Positions 34,135-43,328 are shown, counted from the first letter of the stretch. The stretch: 52,548 nucleotides of DNA from Clostridia bacterium (GCA_017502085.1 JAFVVQ010000005.1:1-52548), one strand, 5' to 3'. Numbers and translations are program-made. Notes: a model not told the origin generated them from the sequence alone.

Positions 34135-35397
34135 GTGAAAAAAGTTTTCGCATTGCTTCTTGCATTTGTGGCGGCAACGCTTCCCGTTTTCACGGGATTT
34201 GCTGTTGAAGCCGATGAAATTGAAGCCCTCAGAGGCACAACCCTCTATGTCTATAACTGGGGCGAATATATTTCAGATGGCTCGGACGATTCCCTTGACG
34301 TTATCAGCGAGTTTGAAAACAGATTCGGTATCGATGTCGTTTACGACACCTTTGATAATAACGAAACAATGTATTCCAAGCTTAAAAGCGGCGGCGTTGC
34401 ATATGATATCGTTATTCCCTCGGACTATATGATTGAAAGAATGATAGCCGAGAATATGCTTGAAAAGATAGACTGTTCAAACATTCCCAATTATAAATAC
34501 ATACCCGAAAAATACCGCGGACTCAGTTATGACCCCAAGGACGAATATTCCGTGCCTTATACAGTCGGTATGGTCGGTCTGATTTATAATACTTCAATGG
34601 TCAGCGAAGCACCGACAAGCTGGAAGGCTCTCTGGGATAAGAATTATACGGGCAGTATACTGATGTTCAATAATCCCAGAGATGCGTTTGCAATTGCTCA
34701 GAGTGTTCTCGGTATGGATTATAATATGCAGTCCGAAGCTGCGTGGAAGGTGGCTGCAGAGCTTCTCAAGGAGCAGAAAATTGTATCTCCGACCTACGTC
34801 AGTGACGAGATTTTCAATATGATGGAATCTGGCGAAGCTGCATTCGCTCCCTATTATGCGGGTGACTATCTCTCGATGAAGGATAACAATCCCGACCTTG
34901 CTCTCGTTTATCCCGAAGAGGGAGTCAACTTCTTTGTTGATGCGATGTGCATTCTTAAAGGCACAAAGAATAAACTTGCTGCAGAGCTTTTTATCGACTT
35001 TATGCTTGATCCCGAAATTGCACTTGCGAATGCTGAATATATCTGCTACGCAAGTCCTCATACAGGCGTCTATACCAATCCCGAATACAGTTATTATCAG
35101 GACGAATTTCTTTATCCTGAGGACGGACAGTTCAAAACGCAGAACTTCCTCAACCTCAACCCCAAAACCCTTGCTTTGATGAGTTCTCTCTGGGATGATG
35201 TGAAGAATCATATCCCGAATTCCGATTCAAGCAACTACGATTTCTTCTTCGGTGATGGTGAACTCGGCAATTCAAACGGGACCGTTATGACGCCCGAAGC
35301 CTGGAATTACGTTATCTATATCGGCATCTTCGTTGCCGTCTGTCTAGCATACGTTGTTTTCAGATATGTAAGAAAAAAGTACAGAGAAAAAGTATAA
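34135..35397 (+). CDS. potD: Polyamine-binding protein PotD with C-terminal membrane anchor
   Basis: Extracellular substrate-binding protein of the Pot importer, 420 residues. A signal peptide (KKVFALLLAFVAATLPVF) is followed by the typical opening LYVYNWGEYISDG, FGIDVVYDTFDNNETMYSK and YDIVIPSDYMIERM. Polyamine-pocket aromatics and acids appear in PYYAGDYLSM and FFVDAMCILKG. There is no lipobox Cys. Instead the last 30 residues form a membrane helix (VIYIGIFVAVCLAYVVFRY) with a basic tail. The GTG at 34135 is preferred because AAGGAG is 9 bases upstream; the TTG at 34126 abuts that site. It is the last gene of potABCD. Confidence 0.93.
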   Translation: MKKVFALLLAFVAATLPVFTGFAVEADEIEALRGTTLYVYNWGEYISDGSDDSLDVISEFENRFGIDVVYDTFDNNETMYSKLKSGGVAYDIVIPSDYMIERMIAENMLEKIDCSNIPNYKYIPEKYRGLSYDPKDEYSVPYTVGMVGLIYNTSMVSEAPTSWKALWDKNYTGSILMFNNPRDAFAIAQSVLGMDYNMQSEAAWKVAAELLKEQKIVSPTYVSDEIFNMMESGEAAFAPYYAGDYLSMKDNNPDLALVYPEEGVNFFVDAMCILKGTKNKLAAELFIDFMLDPEIALANAEYICYASPHTGVYTNPEYSYYQDEFLYPEDGQFKTQNFLNLNPKTLALMSSLWDDVKNHIPNSDSSNYDFFFGDGELGNSNGTVMTPEAWNYVIYIGIFVAVCLAYVVFRYVRKKYREKV

Positions 35398-35409
35398 ATG
35401 AAAAATGAA

Positions 35410-35440
35410 AATTCCCGTACCGAGGTACGGGAATTTTTTT
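35410..35440. terminator. Bidirectional terminator between potD and the EEP operon
   Basis: An 11-bp perfect stem (AATTCCCGTAC / GTACGGGAATT) with a 4-base loop, TTTTTTT on the plus strand and ATTTTCATTTTT on the minus strand. Confidence 0.9.
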
Positions 35441-35441
35441 G

Positions 35442-36200
35442 TCAGATAAGTTCAATATCAGCATAAACCGCATGATGGTCGGAGTAGAATTCTCCGTCAA
35501 TCAGCTTGTTGACAACTTTGAAGTTAAGCGGCTTTACGGTTGCTTTGTCGACGAAGACAAAATCAATGACCGAACGAATTTCATCGGGTCTGAAACCGTG
35601 GAAGGTATAGCAGTCATCCGTGTCGGGAGCAAGTGTTCTTGCATCGCCCATATTTGCGCTGATCATTGTGTTGTAGCAATCTGAACCCTGTTCAACGTTG
35701 AAGTCGCCGGTGCATACAACGGGTACACCGCCGAAGGATGCAGCTTTTTCCTGAATCATCTTTGCACCGTTGATCTGAGCAGTTCTGCCCACGTGATCGA
35801 GATGGGTGTTGAAATGGATATATTCCTTACCGCTTTCTTTGTGAGTGAGTTTGACGTACGTTGCGATTCTTGTGCAGGCGGAATCCCATCCTTTTGAGGG
35901 CTTTTCAGGTGTTTCTGAAATCCAGAAATTGCCGTTGTCGCTTGCGGTGAACTCATCTCTGAGATAGAATACTGCGGCAAATTCACCGTCTTCCTTGCCG
36001 TCTTCTCTGCCGACACCGACGAAATCGTATTCGGGAAGATTTTCTCTGAGAGCTGTCATCCATTCGATGTGTGCTTCCTGCACACCAAAGGATGAGGGCT
36101 TGATTTCACGGATAATCTGACATACGAGCGGAATTCTGTGTACGTAGTTTCTGTGCCCTTCTCCCCAACAGAGAAGGTTGAATGACATAATTCTGAACAT
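35442..36200 (-). CDS. EEP-family phosphoesterase, cytosolic copy (1 of 3)
   Basis: Endonuclease/exonuclease/phosphatase superfamily protein of 252 residues without a signal peptide. Catalytic motifs are present: Asn in IMSFNLLCW, Glu in GVQEAHIEW, His in FNTHLDHVG, GDFNVEQGS, and the final Asp-His in YSDHHAVYADI. The family cleaves phosphodiesters in DNA, RNA, inositol phosphates or sphingomyelin; which one is not readable. Its ATG overlaps the stop of copy 2 by one base. It is the last gene of the minus-strand operon. Confidence 0.9.
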   Translation of the reverse strand: MFRIMSFNLLCWGEGHRNYVHRIPLVCQIIREIKPSSFGVQEAHIEWMTALRENLPEYDFVGVGREDGKEDGEFAAVFYLRDEFTASDNGNFWISETPEKPSKGWDSACTRIATYVKLTHKESGKEYIHFNTHLDHVGRTAQINGAKMIQEKAASFGGVPVVCTGDFNVEQGSDCYNTMISANMGDARTLAPDTDDCYTFHGFRPDEIRSVIDFVFVDKATVKPLNFKVVNKLIDGEFYSDHHAVYADIELI

Positions 36201-37129
36201 TATTTGCTTCCTCCGTTAAAAAGTGTCATTTCAACGGTGATTGGGAAATGGTCAGAAGCAAAAATGTGATCGATAAAACCGGAATCAATTTTGCTTGATT
36301 TGACCGATGACACGTAGCCGTTGACAAATACAAAGTCAATGGGCTTTGTTGAGGTCATAATAACGTGATAACCGTGATATGTTGCGTGGTCATCATATTT
36401 CTCTGCAAGATATTTGGTGTCCTTAAGACCGCATTCAAGAAGGTTGTTGTAATTGTCAGAGCCTTCGGGGACGTTGAAGTCACCTGTAAGTACAACGGGG
36501 ATATCCGGAGCAATTTCAGCGATCTTTTTCGAAATGAGTGCAACGGATTCTGCCTGAGCAACGTTTCCTACGTGGTCAAAATGAACGTTGAAATGAGCAT
36601 AAACGAAATCTGTTGTCTTATTTTTGAGAATTGCATAGGTGCAGATTCTGTTGCAGGCGGCATCCCAGCCGAGTGAAGGCTCATCGGGGGTTTCGGAGAG
36701 CCAGAAATGACCTGATTCAACGAGCTCATATTTCTCTTTAAGATAGAAAATTGCGCTTGATTCGCCCTGAGTAACGCCGTCGTCTCTGTATTTCTCGACG
36801 TGTGCATATTCGGAAACAAGGGGAGCGATTCTTTCGACCCAGGCTTTGTCGGCTTCCTGAAGACCGAAGGAGTCAGGAGCCTTTTCTTTGATTGTGTCGG
36901 TAATGTGCTTTACTCTCTTGTCTGGGCTTCTGAGACCGTCGCCGCTGATTTTAACGTTATAGGACATAATTGTAACATCTTGAGTGGAAACTGCTTCGGC
37001 AATCGGATTGGGGTTGACCTTTACAAGAGGACTTGTGGGTTTGGTGCCTTCCGAGGGATTCTGCGGAGCAATCAGGGTGATGATTGCAGTGAAAAATGCA
37101 ATTATTGTTTGCGTAAACTTGAAAAACAT
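36200..37129 (-). CDS. EEP-family phosphoesterase, exported copy (2 of 3)
   Basis: A 309-residue paralogue with an N-terminal export or anchor helix (TQTIIAFFTAIITLIAP) and a short Pro/Thr linker. Catalytic motifs are retained: IMSYNVKISG, GLQEADKAWV, FNVHFDHVGN, TGDFNVPEGSDNY and ASDHFPITVE. It differs from copy 1 in the pocket region YHGYHVIMTSTKPIDFVFV. It is positioned between the two other copies with 14 bases and a one-base overlap, so it is part of the same transcript. Confidence 0.9.
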   Translation of the reverse strand: MFFKFTQTIIAFFTAIITLIAPQNPSEGTKPTSPLVKVNPNPIAEAVSTQDVTIMSYNVKISGDGLRSPDKRVKHITDTIKEKAPDSFGLQEADKAWVERIAPLVSEYAHVEKYRDDGVTQGESSAIFYLKEKYELVESGHFWLSETPDEPSLGWDAACNRICTYAILKNKTTDFVYAHFNVHFDHVGNVAQAESVALISKKIAEIAPDIPVVLTGDFNVPEGSDNYNNLLECGLKDTKYLAEKYDDHATYHGYHVIMTSTKPIDFVFVNGYVSSVKSSKIDSGFIDHIFASDHFPITVEMTLFNGGSK

Positions 37130-37143
37130 TGAGATGTCTCCTT

Positions 37144-38031
37144 TCAGTTAAAAAGAACAAGTGTTGATGCAACAGGGTGATGGTCTGAGGGATAGATGCC
37201 GTTGAGCTTGTTGCGATCAACCGCATAATTGCTGACAGATTTCACATAGCTGTTTGCAAAGATGAAATCAATGGGAAGTTCTTTTGTTGTCAGGTCGGAA
37301 TATCCGTGGAAAGTACCGTCGTTATCTTCGGAACCCGAAAGCACTCTGGCATCCGCAAAGCCGCTTGCAATAACGTTTTTGTACATTTCGCTTTCCATAT
37401 TTTCGTTAAGGTCACCTGTAAAGACGACGGGCATATCGGGAGCAATTTCAGCGATTTTTTTCGTCACAACCGCAACGGATTCCTGCCTTGCAATAACACC
37501 GAGGTGGTCGAAATGGGCGTTGAAATGAGCATATGTGAAGCCTGTTTCCTTGTCTTTAAGAACAGCATAGGTGCAGACTCTGTTGAACATTGCATCCCAA
37601 CCCTTTGAAGGCTTATCAGGAGTTTTTGAGAGCCAGAAGGTGTCACCTTTTACGAGTTCATACTTATCCTTTTTGTAGAAAATGGGACTTGCCTCGCCGC
37701 CAAGGTCTTTTGCTCTGCCGACACCGACGTAACCGTAATCGGGGAAGGTTGTCTTGAGAATTTCATACCATTTCTCCGTAACCTCCTGCATACCGAAGGA
37801 GTCGGGATTGAATTTTTCAACGTTCTGCTTGATGAGAGGTGCTCTGTTTTCGGGAGCCTTTTCACCTGTGCCGCCCATATAGATGTTGTAAGTCATAACT
37901 GTGACGGTCTGTTCAAGCTTTGCGTCGGGGAGAGTTTCGGGGTTGACCGGAGTAACGGGAGTAGGAACGTAGAAAGCCGAGAGAATAAACGTTACGAATG
38001 CGAAAAATGCGGTGATAATTTTGTCAATCAT
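37144..38031 (-). CDS. EEP-family phosphoesterase, exported copy (3 of 3)
   Basis: A 295-residue paralogue closest to copy 2. It has an N-terminal hydrophobic helix (IITAFFAFVTFILSAFYV) and a Pro/Val linker. Motifs are VMTYNIYMGG, GMQEVTEKWYE, FNAHFDHLGV, TGDLNENMES (an Asn-Glu variant of GDFN) and PSDHHPVASTL. The FWLSKTPDKPSKGWDA block is shared almost unchanged by all three copies. It is the first of the three copies, 21 bases after the phosphohexomutase gene. Confidence 0.9.
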   Translation of the reverse strand: MIDKIITAFFAFVTFILSAFYVPTPVTPVNPETLPDAKLEQTVTVMTYNIYMGGTGEKAPENRAPLIKQNVEKFNPDSFGMQEVTEKWYEILKTTFPDYGYVGVGRAKDLGGEASPIFYKKDKYELVKGDTFWLSKTPDKPSKGWDAMFNRVCTYAVLKDKETGFTYAHFNAHFDHLGVIARQESVAVVTKKIAEIAPDMPVVFTGDLNENMESEMYKNVIASGFADARVLSGSEDNDGTFHGYSDLTTKELPIDFIFANSYVKSVSNYAVDRNKLNGIYPSDHHPVASTLVLFN

Positions 38032-38052
38032 TTTTATATTCCTCTTTTCTTT

Positions 38053-39570
38053 TTATTCGCAGAATGCTTCAAGGGTTGAGATATCAAGAATATCAATGTT
38101 TTCAGCGCTTGAAATCACCTTCAGAATATCCTTTGCCATTGTAAGAATGCCACCCGCTTCGTCACTTTCGGAGTTGAGAACGATAATCGGGTCGTGAACG
38201 CTCAGTCGGAGCAAAAACCAACCGTTTCCGCAGGTGCTGTCAGTGTTGATTCGTATGCCCTCATAATTATCTTCAGATGCACGCCAACCGACGTGCTTCT
38301 CAGCTTCTTTTTCAAAAAGTGTGATTATCTTTTCACCTTCCGTACGGAAATCATCGCAGAGAATTCTGAAACGGAGTTCCTTTTCTTCGACAGGCTCACG
38401 AAGGTCGGCGATGAGATCGTCAAGACTCAGTCCTTTTTTAGCAAGAGCCGCCGCTTCGATGATGAGTTTGGTGATCAGATAAGCACCGTCGTCGAGAAAA
38501 TAGTTTTCGGCGAATGCGGCATGACCCGAGGTTTCCATCGCAAGGGGACAGTTGATACCTTTTGCACACAGTTCAAGCTGTTTGTTGATAACGTTTCGGT
38601 AGCCTCTCTTGAAACGCAGATGAACACCGCAGTTTTTCTTGATGAATTCAGCAAGACCGTCGGAGGTTACACTGTCGGTAACGATTGTACCGCCTTTGCA
38701 CGAATCGAGAGCAATCTTTGAGGCAAGGGCAACGAGACGGTTGCGGTTGATTTCAAATCCGCCCTTGCCGACACAGGCTGCCCTGTCAACATCTGTATCG
38801 AATATAACACCGAAATCCGCATCGACTTTTTTGACCGCTTCCGAAATGCACTGCATAGCCTGAGCATTTTCGGGGTTGGGAGCGTGATTCGGGAAATTGC
38901 CGTCAGGATCGAGAAAAATGCTGCCTGAAATATCCGCGCCGAGAGGTCCGAGTACGTCAGTTGCGTAGAATCCGCCAACGCCGTTACCCGCGTCAACAAC
39001 GATTTTCATACCGTTGAGAGGATGCTCACGGTCAGTTTCACTGTTGACTCCGTTAATAATCATTTCACGCAGAATCTCTGCATATTTTTTTATAAAATTG
39101 CAGGGTGTACATTCACCTTCGTGAATGCCGACGGGATTATCTGTTTCTTCCGCCGCCTTGAGAATATCTGCGATATCCGAGCCGTCGAGACCGCCGTCAC
39201 GGGTGAAAAATTTCAGACCGTTTCTGTCTTTCGGATGATGACTTGCGGTTATCTGCACCGCACCGTCGCAGCCCATTTCAACCGTAGTCATAAACATTGC
39301 AGGTGTTGAACAAAGACCGCAATCGGCAACGCTGATACCGTCGGAGCAAAGCGCCTTGATAACTGCATTTTTGATTCTTTCAGCCGAAAGTCTGCTGTCG
39401 TGACCGACGGAGATATAAAGCTTATCCTTGCCCGTTTTTGCCTTAAGCCATTGTGCAAATGCATTTGCACATCGCATAACCATCAGGTCATCCATATAAA
39501 GCGGATTGGTTTCATCACCGAGAGCGTATCCTCTGATGTCACTTCCGCTTTTGAAACCGGAGTAATTCAT
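38053..39570 (-). CDS. Phosphoglucomutase/phosphomannomutase family protein
   Basis: Alpha-D-phosphohexomutase of 505 residues that moves phosphate between C6 and C1 of a hexose. The phosphoserine loop is VQITASHHPKDRNGL. The metal-binding loop is VIFDTDVDRAACVG (D-x-D-x-D type) and the sugar-specificity loop is PLAMETSGHAAF. The C-terminal phosphate-binding region lies around SVHDPIIVLNSE. The GEMSGH-type loop reads METSGH, as in many clostridial members. Together with malQ in the same operon it suggests glucan or glycogen turnover. Glucose versus mannose preference is not certain. Confidence 0.92.
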   Translation of the reverse strand: MNYSGFKSGSDIRGYALGDETNPLYMDDLMVMRCANAFAQWLKAKTGKDKLYISVGHDSRLSAERIKNAVIKALCSDGISVADCGLCSTPAMFMTTVEMGCDGAVQITASHHPKDRNGLKFFTRDGGLDGSDIADILKAAEETDNPVGIHEGECTPCNFIKKYAEILREMIINGVNSETDREHPLNGMKIVVDAGNGVGGFYATDVLGPLGADISGSIFLDPDGNFPNHAPNPENAQAMQCISEAVKKVDADFGVIFDTDVDRAACVGKGGFEINRNRLVALASKIALDSCKGGTIVTDSVTSDGLAEFIKKNCGVHLRFKRGYRNVINKQLELCAKGINCPLAMETSGHAAFAENYFLDDGAYLITKLIIEAAALAKKGLSLDDLIADLREPVEEKELRFRILCDDFRTEGEKIITLFEKEAEKHVGWRASEDNYEGIRINTDSTCGNGWFLLRLSVHDPIIVLNSESDEAGGILTMAKDILKVISSAENIDILDISTLEAFCE

Positions 39571-39572
39571 AA

Positions 39573-40256
39573 TCAGTCCTCCTTTGAATAATAGCTGTCC
39601 GAAACCTTGAGAAGAAAGCGGTACATAGGCGCATATGCCTGATATGCTTTGCGGAGGATATCGATTATTCTGCCGCTTTCAAGGTCACTCATATTGCCTG
39701 AAAAGTTTATGAAATAAAAATCCTTGCAGTTATAGTATTCCTCAAGACCCGTCGGGCAGCCAGGCTGAAGTCTTTTATAATGTCTTGCACTGAGTTGTGC
39801 GCCTGAATTTTCACAGCTTATTGCAGCCTGAATGAAATCCTCGCTGTCCTCGCGAAGAAATTTTCTGAATTCCGCCATAAGACCCGGTTCGTCGCCGAAG
39901 AATCCCACGCCATAGGAGTACGATGCGGGAGTCACCTCAAACCACATACAGGGGTAACCTCTCCATTGGTGTTTATCACGCATAAACATTATCCACATAT
40001 TCTCTCTGTAGAGGCTTTTGTCTTTTGTGTATCTCGTATCCCTGCGGATTCGGGACACCATTTTTGTGGGAATTGTATTCATCATCGGGTCAACCGAAAG
40101 AAGCTCTTCTCCGAGAATGCCTGCAATCTGACGCATCGGAACGGTCATTTTTGCTTTCAGCTCATCCTTATGCTCGTCATAATATGCTTTCGAATTGCGG
40201 AATCTGTTATCCGCCATCATAAACAGTGCTTCCTGTGTTATTCCGTTAAAATCCAT
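39573..40256 (-). CDS. DUF2461 family protein
   Basis: A 227-residue protein of the DUF2461 (TIGR02453) family, whose biochemical role is not established. Family marks are FRNSKAYYDEHKDEL near the N terminus, RRDTRYTKDKSLYRENMW with the invariant R/K-rich motif, WFEVTPASYSYGVGFF, and LQPGCPTGLEEYYNCKDFY. It is soluble and probably cytoplasmic. It abuts the PLP-lyase gene with no gap and is 2 bases from the phosphohexomutase gene. Confidence 0.88.
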   Translation of the reverse strand: MDFNGITQEALFMMADNRFRNSKAYYDEHKDELKAKMTVPMRQIAGILGEELLSVDPMMNTIPTKMVSRIRRDTRYTKDKSLYRENMWIMFMRDKHQWRGYPCMWFEVTPASYSYGVGFFGDEPGLMAEFRKFLREDSEDFIQAAISCENSGAQLSARHYKRLQPGCPTGLEEYYNCKDFYFINFSGNMSDLESGRIIDILRKAYQAYAPMYRFLLKVSDSYYSKED

Positions 40257-41519
40257 TTATATCAGACCTTCCTTATGAAGCTTCTGTGCAGCAAGCATAA
40301 TAGCCGTTTTTGCACTGCTGAAGTTGATGCCTCCCTGAAGCCATACCGCATAGGGCTCACGCAGAGGAGCGTCAGCCGAAAGCTCGATTGACGAGCCCAT
40401 AATGAATGCACCCGCCGCCATAATGACCTTGCTGTCATAACCGGGCATATCCCAGGGCTCGGGCACAACGTAAGCATCAACGGGAGCACCTGACTGGATG
40501 CCCTGGCAGAAGGCAACAAGTCTTTCGGGATTTTCAAGGCAGAGAGCCTGAATAATATCGTGGCGGCTTTCGTCACTTGCGGGTGTAACACCGAAACCGA
40601 AATCCTCAAACATTGCCGCGGCAAAAACAGCCGCCTTGAGTGCACTTCCAACAACGTTTGGCGCATTGAAAACACCCATGAACATATTTCTGTTTTCATC
40701 GAGGGAACATCCGACCTCTTTGCCGAGACCGGGGGTTGTTGCTCTGTAAGCGCAAAGTTCAACAAGCTCCTTTTTGCCTGCGATATATCCTCCTGTTCTT
40801 GCGAGAGCACCGCCTGCATTCTTTATCAGTGAACCGGCAATGATATCTGCGCCGACTTCTGTAGGCTCACGCATTTCAACGAACTCACCGTAGCAGTTAT
40901 CGACCATAACAACAGCTTCGGAATTCGCCTTGACAACCTGAACAATTTCGCCGATTTCGTCAACCGACAGACTCGGACGCAGACTGTAACCCCTTGAGCG
41001 CTGAATATAAACCATTTTCGGATTGCTTCTGACTGCTTCTGCGATTGCGTCAAGATCCGGTCTGCCGTCGGGTTTGAGGTCAACCTGAGCGTAACTTACA
41101 CCGAATTCCTTGAGAGAGCCCATACCTTCGCCGCTCAGACCGATTACACTGTGAATCGTATCGTAGGGAGTACCTGTAACACAAAGCATTGTGTCGCCGG
41201 GACGAAGTATTCCGAAAAGAGCAACCGCAAGCGTATGTGTTCCACAGGTGAAACTGTGACGGACTATTGCATCTTCCGCACCAAAAGCATCAGCATAGAT
41301 TCTGTCGAGTTTTTCTCTGCCTCGGTCGCCGTAGCCGTAACCCGTTGTGCCCGAAAAATCCGCTTCACAGACGTTGTTGTTGATAAATGCTGAAAGTACT
41401 TTCTGTTGATTGTATTCGGTAATTTCTTCTATTTCGTCAAACATTTTTCTTGCTTTTGCAAGTGCTTTTTCTGATGCTTTTTTTATTCTGTCATCAAATA
41501 TAAAAAATTCTTTTTTCAT
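40257..41519 (-). CDS. Methionine gamma-lyase-like PLP enzyme (aluminium resistance family)
   Basis: PLP-dependent fold-type I enzyme of 420 residues belonging to PF06838, often annotated as aluminium resistance protein or methionine gamma-lyase family. The PLP lysine is in IAGSLIKNAGGALARTGGYIAG-type sequence, preceded by VVMVDNCYGEFVEMREP with the pyridine-binding Asp. The cofactor phosphate region is HSFTCGTHTLAVALFG. Its real reaction on a sulfur amino acid is unproven. It sits second in the operon, 9 bases after malQ. Confidence 0.88.
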   Translation of the reverse strand: MKKEFFIFDDRIKKASEKALAKARKMFDEIEEITEYNQQKVLSAFINNNVCEADFSGTTGYGYGDRGREKLDRIYADAFGAEDAIVRHSFTCGTHTLAVALFGILRPGDTMLCVTGTPYDTIHSVIGLSGEGMGSLKEFGVSYAQVDLKPDGRPDLDAIAEAVRSNPKMVYIQRSRGYSLRPSLSVDEIGEIVQVVKANSEAVVMVDNCYGEFVEMREPTEVGADIIAGSLIKNAGGALARTGGYIAGKKELVELCAYRATTPGLGKEVGCSLDENRNMFMGVFNAPNVVGSALKAAVFAAAMFEDFGFGVTPASDESRHDIIQALCLENPERLVAFCQGIQSGAPVDAYVVPEPWDMPGYDSKVIMAAGAFIMGSSIELSADAPLREPYAVWLQGGINFSSAKTAIMLAAQKLHKEGLI

Positions 41520-41528
41520 TTCAAAACC

Positions 41529-42962
41529 TTATCTCTTATAAATTCTGTTTAATTTTTTGAAAAACTCCTTGTCGGCGTTCATAAGCTGATCTTTTGTGAC
41601 ACGGTAACTCCAGTTACCGTCAGCAACACCCGGAGTGTTGATTCGTGTATCAGAGCCGTACATCAGAAAATCCTGAACGGGTATTATTGCAAGGTCACTG
41701 ACACAGGCGAAAACCTGACGGAGAAGCAAAGGAGTAGCTCCGCCCCAGTCACCGTCACCGAATCCGCAGTAATCAAGCGTTCTTCTTCTGACGTCATCAG
41801 GGCTTTCCCAGAGATAGCCGAAAAGGGTATTATTGTCGTGAGTGCCTGAGTATGCAACGGAATTCTTTATGTAATTGTGGGGAGTGTGCAGACTGTCGCC
41901 GTCGTCAAGAAAACCGAATTGTAATATTCTCATTCCGGGGAAGCCGCTGTCCTCAACGAGCTGACGCACCTCGTCGGTGATATCGCCCAGATCCTCGGCT
42001 ATGATCAGTTTATCTTCATTACCTTTCTTGATGGCATTGATGAAGTCAATGCCGGGGCCCTTGATCCATATGCCGTTTCTGGCGGTTGTTTCGGAGGAAT
42101 CAACCGACCAATAAGCCTCAATCGCTCTGAAATGGTCAATTCTGACTCCGTCAAACATTGTGAGAGCGTGACTGATGCGTTCTCTCCACCAACCGTAGTT
42201 GTCTTTCTTCAACTCGTCCCAATCATAGAGGGGATTTCCCCAGAGCTGACCGTCCACGGCAAAATAATCGGGCGGAACACCCGCAACTCTGGTCGGGTAG
42301 CCCGTTTCATCAATCTGGAAGATACTTCTGTTTTCCCAGACGTCGCAGCTGTCATCAGAAACATAGATCGGAATATCACCGATTATACTCACACCTTTGG
42401 AATTCGCATAATCCTTGACCTTTGCCCACTGAGTGAAGAATTCATACTGGATGAATTTCCACATACCAAGTGTTTCGGTATCAGTTATTTCGTCGGATTT
42501 CCAGTCCTGCCACGGAGCATTGTTATTCTGCTCACGAAGAGTCATAAATCTGCAGAAGGCATCAAGTCTCGGGTTTTCGGCAATAAAATTTTCTGTTTCG
42601 GATTTTTTGTTGCAATTTTTATATGCTTTTCTCAGCAGAGCCATTCTTTCGGATGCAAGACGCTTATATTCCGCTTTATAGGGAGTGGTCTGTATACAGC
42701 CGTCAAGATCGGCTTTTGAAATATAGCCTTTTTCAAAAAGAATTTCGGGGTCTATAAAATAAGGATTGCCTCCGAATGCCGAGAAGGATTTGTAGGGGGA
42801 ATTGTATTCGTCGGTTACGGTGAAGGGCAGTACCTGCCACACGGAAAAACCGCAGTCAACGAGAAAATCAATGAATTCGAATGCGTTTTTACCGAAAGTG
42901 CCGATGGAATAATCGCCGTAGAGGGAAGAAATATGCATCAGCATTCCGCTTTGTCTTTTCAT
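41529..42962 (-). CDS. malQ: 4-alpha-glucanotransferase (amylomaltase, GH77)
   Basis: Transfers alpha-1,4-glucan segments between maltodextrins in the cytoplasm, 477 residues. GH77 catalytic residues are visible: nucleophile Asp in FDGVRIDHFRAIEAYW, acid/base Glu in LIIAEDLGDIT and the stabilising Asp in AYSGTHDNNTLFGYL. Other conserved blocks are SIIGDIPIYVSDDSCDVW and VAGVPPDYFAVDGQLWGNPLYDW-type sequence. It is first in a seven-gene operon that also carries a phosphohexomutase. Confidence 0.96.
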   Translation of the reverse strand: MKRQSGMLMHISSLYGDYSIGTFGKNAFEFIDFLVDCGFSVWQVLPFTVTDEYNSPYKSFSAFGGNPYFIDPEILFEKGYISKADLDGCIQTTPYKAEYKRLASERMALLRKAYKNCNKKSETENFIAENPRLDAFCRFMTLREQNNNAPWQDWKSDEITDTETLGMWKFIQYEFFTQWAKVKDYANSKGVSIIGDIPIYVSDDSCDVWENRSIFQIDETGYPTRVAGVPPDYFAVDGQLWGNPLYDWDELKKDNYGWWRERISHALTMFDGVRIDHFRAIEAYWSVDSSETTARNGIWIKGPGIDFINAIKKGNEDKLIIAEDLGDITDEVRQLVEDSGFPGMRILQFGFLDDGDSLHTPHNYIKNSVAYSGTHDNNTLFGYLWESPDDVRRRTLDYCGFGDGDWGGATPLLLRQVFACVSDLAIIPVQDFLMYGSDTRINTPGVADGNWSYRVTKDQLMNADKEFFKKLNRIYKR

Positions 42963-43016
42963 AATGGGGAGCTCCTCTGACTGTTTTGATGATTATATTT
43001 TAAACAAGTATACCAT

Positions 43017-43046
43017 AATATATGGTGAAAATAAAGTTATTTTCAA
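43017..43046 (-). promoter_or_regulatory. Candidate sigma-A promoter of the malQ operon
   Basis: Minus-strand TTGAAA (43041-43046), 18 bases, then TATATT (43017-43022), about 55 bases before the malQ start. Confidence 0.5.
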
Positions 43047-43176
43047 GAAAATCTTGATATTTTTGCCGATTAATATTAGAATAGATATACGGTTTTGTAA
43101 ATGCAGGGAATCTCCCTGTTTTCGGCTCTGGAAACGGTAATATATCGCCTTGAATGACAAACAAAAACAAGAAAAA

Positions 43177-43200
43177 TCTGTAAAGTGATATCACTTTACA
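43177..43200. promoter_or_regulatory. Perfect 24-bp palindrome, candidate operator
   Basis: CTGTAAAGTGAT followed by its exact reverse complement ATCACTTTACAG with no spacer. It shares the TGTAAAGT half-site with the inverted repeat at 43309-43328 and lies between divergent genes, as operators do. The cognate regulator is unknown. Confidence 0.6.
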
Positions 43201-43308
43201 GATGCATAATTAACCGTCAAAAATGCATCGGTATGTGTGTCTTCAATGGTGGGGATGAATCAGAGCTGACGAAAGAAAAAATTGCTTCAAACCGTAAAAA
43301 AATCAGCA

Positions 43309-43328
43309 ATGTAAAGTTTAGTTTACAT
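43309..43328. promoter_or_regulatory. Inverted repeat ATGTAAA-N6-TTTACAT, candidate operator
   Basis: Seven-base arms with a 6-base spacer, 52 bases before the cysteine-cluster gene. The half-site TGTAAAG is the same as in the 24-bp palindrome 108 bases upstream, suggesting two sites for one dimeric regulator. Confidence 0.5.

Noticed and set aside
43000-43194. 64-codon minus-strand reading frame upstream of malQ
   Set aside because: No ribosome binding site and no recognisable protein features. It crosses the malQ promoter and the palindrome.
43177-43200. Palindrome read as a transcription terminator
   Set aside because: It has no loop and no T-run on either strand, and lies between divergent genes, so an operator is the better reading.
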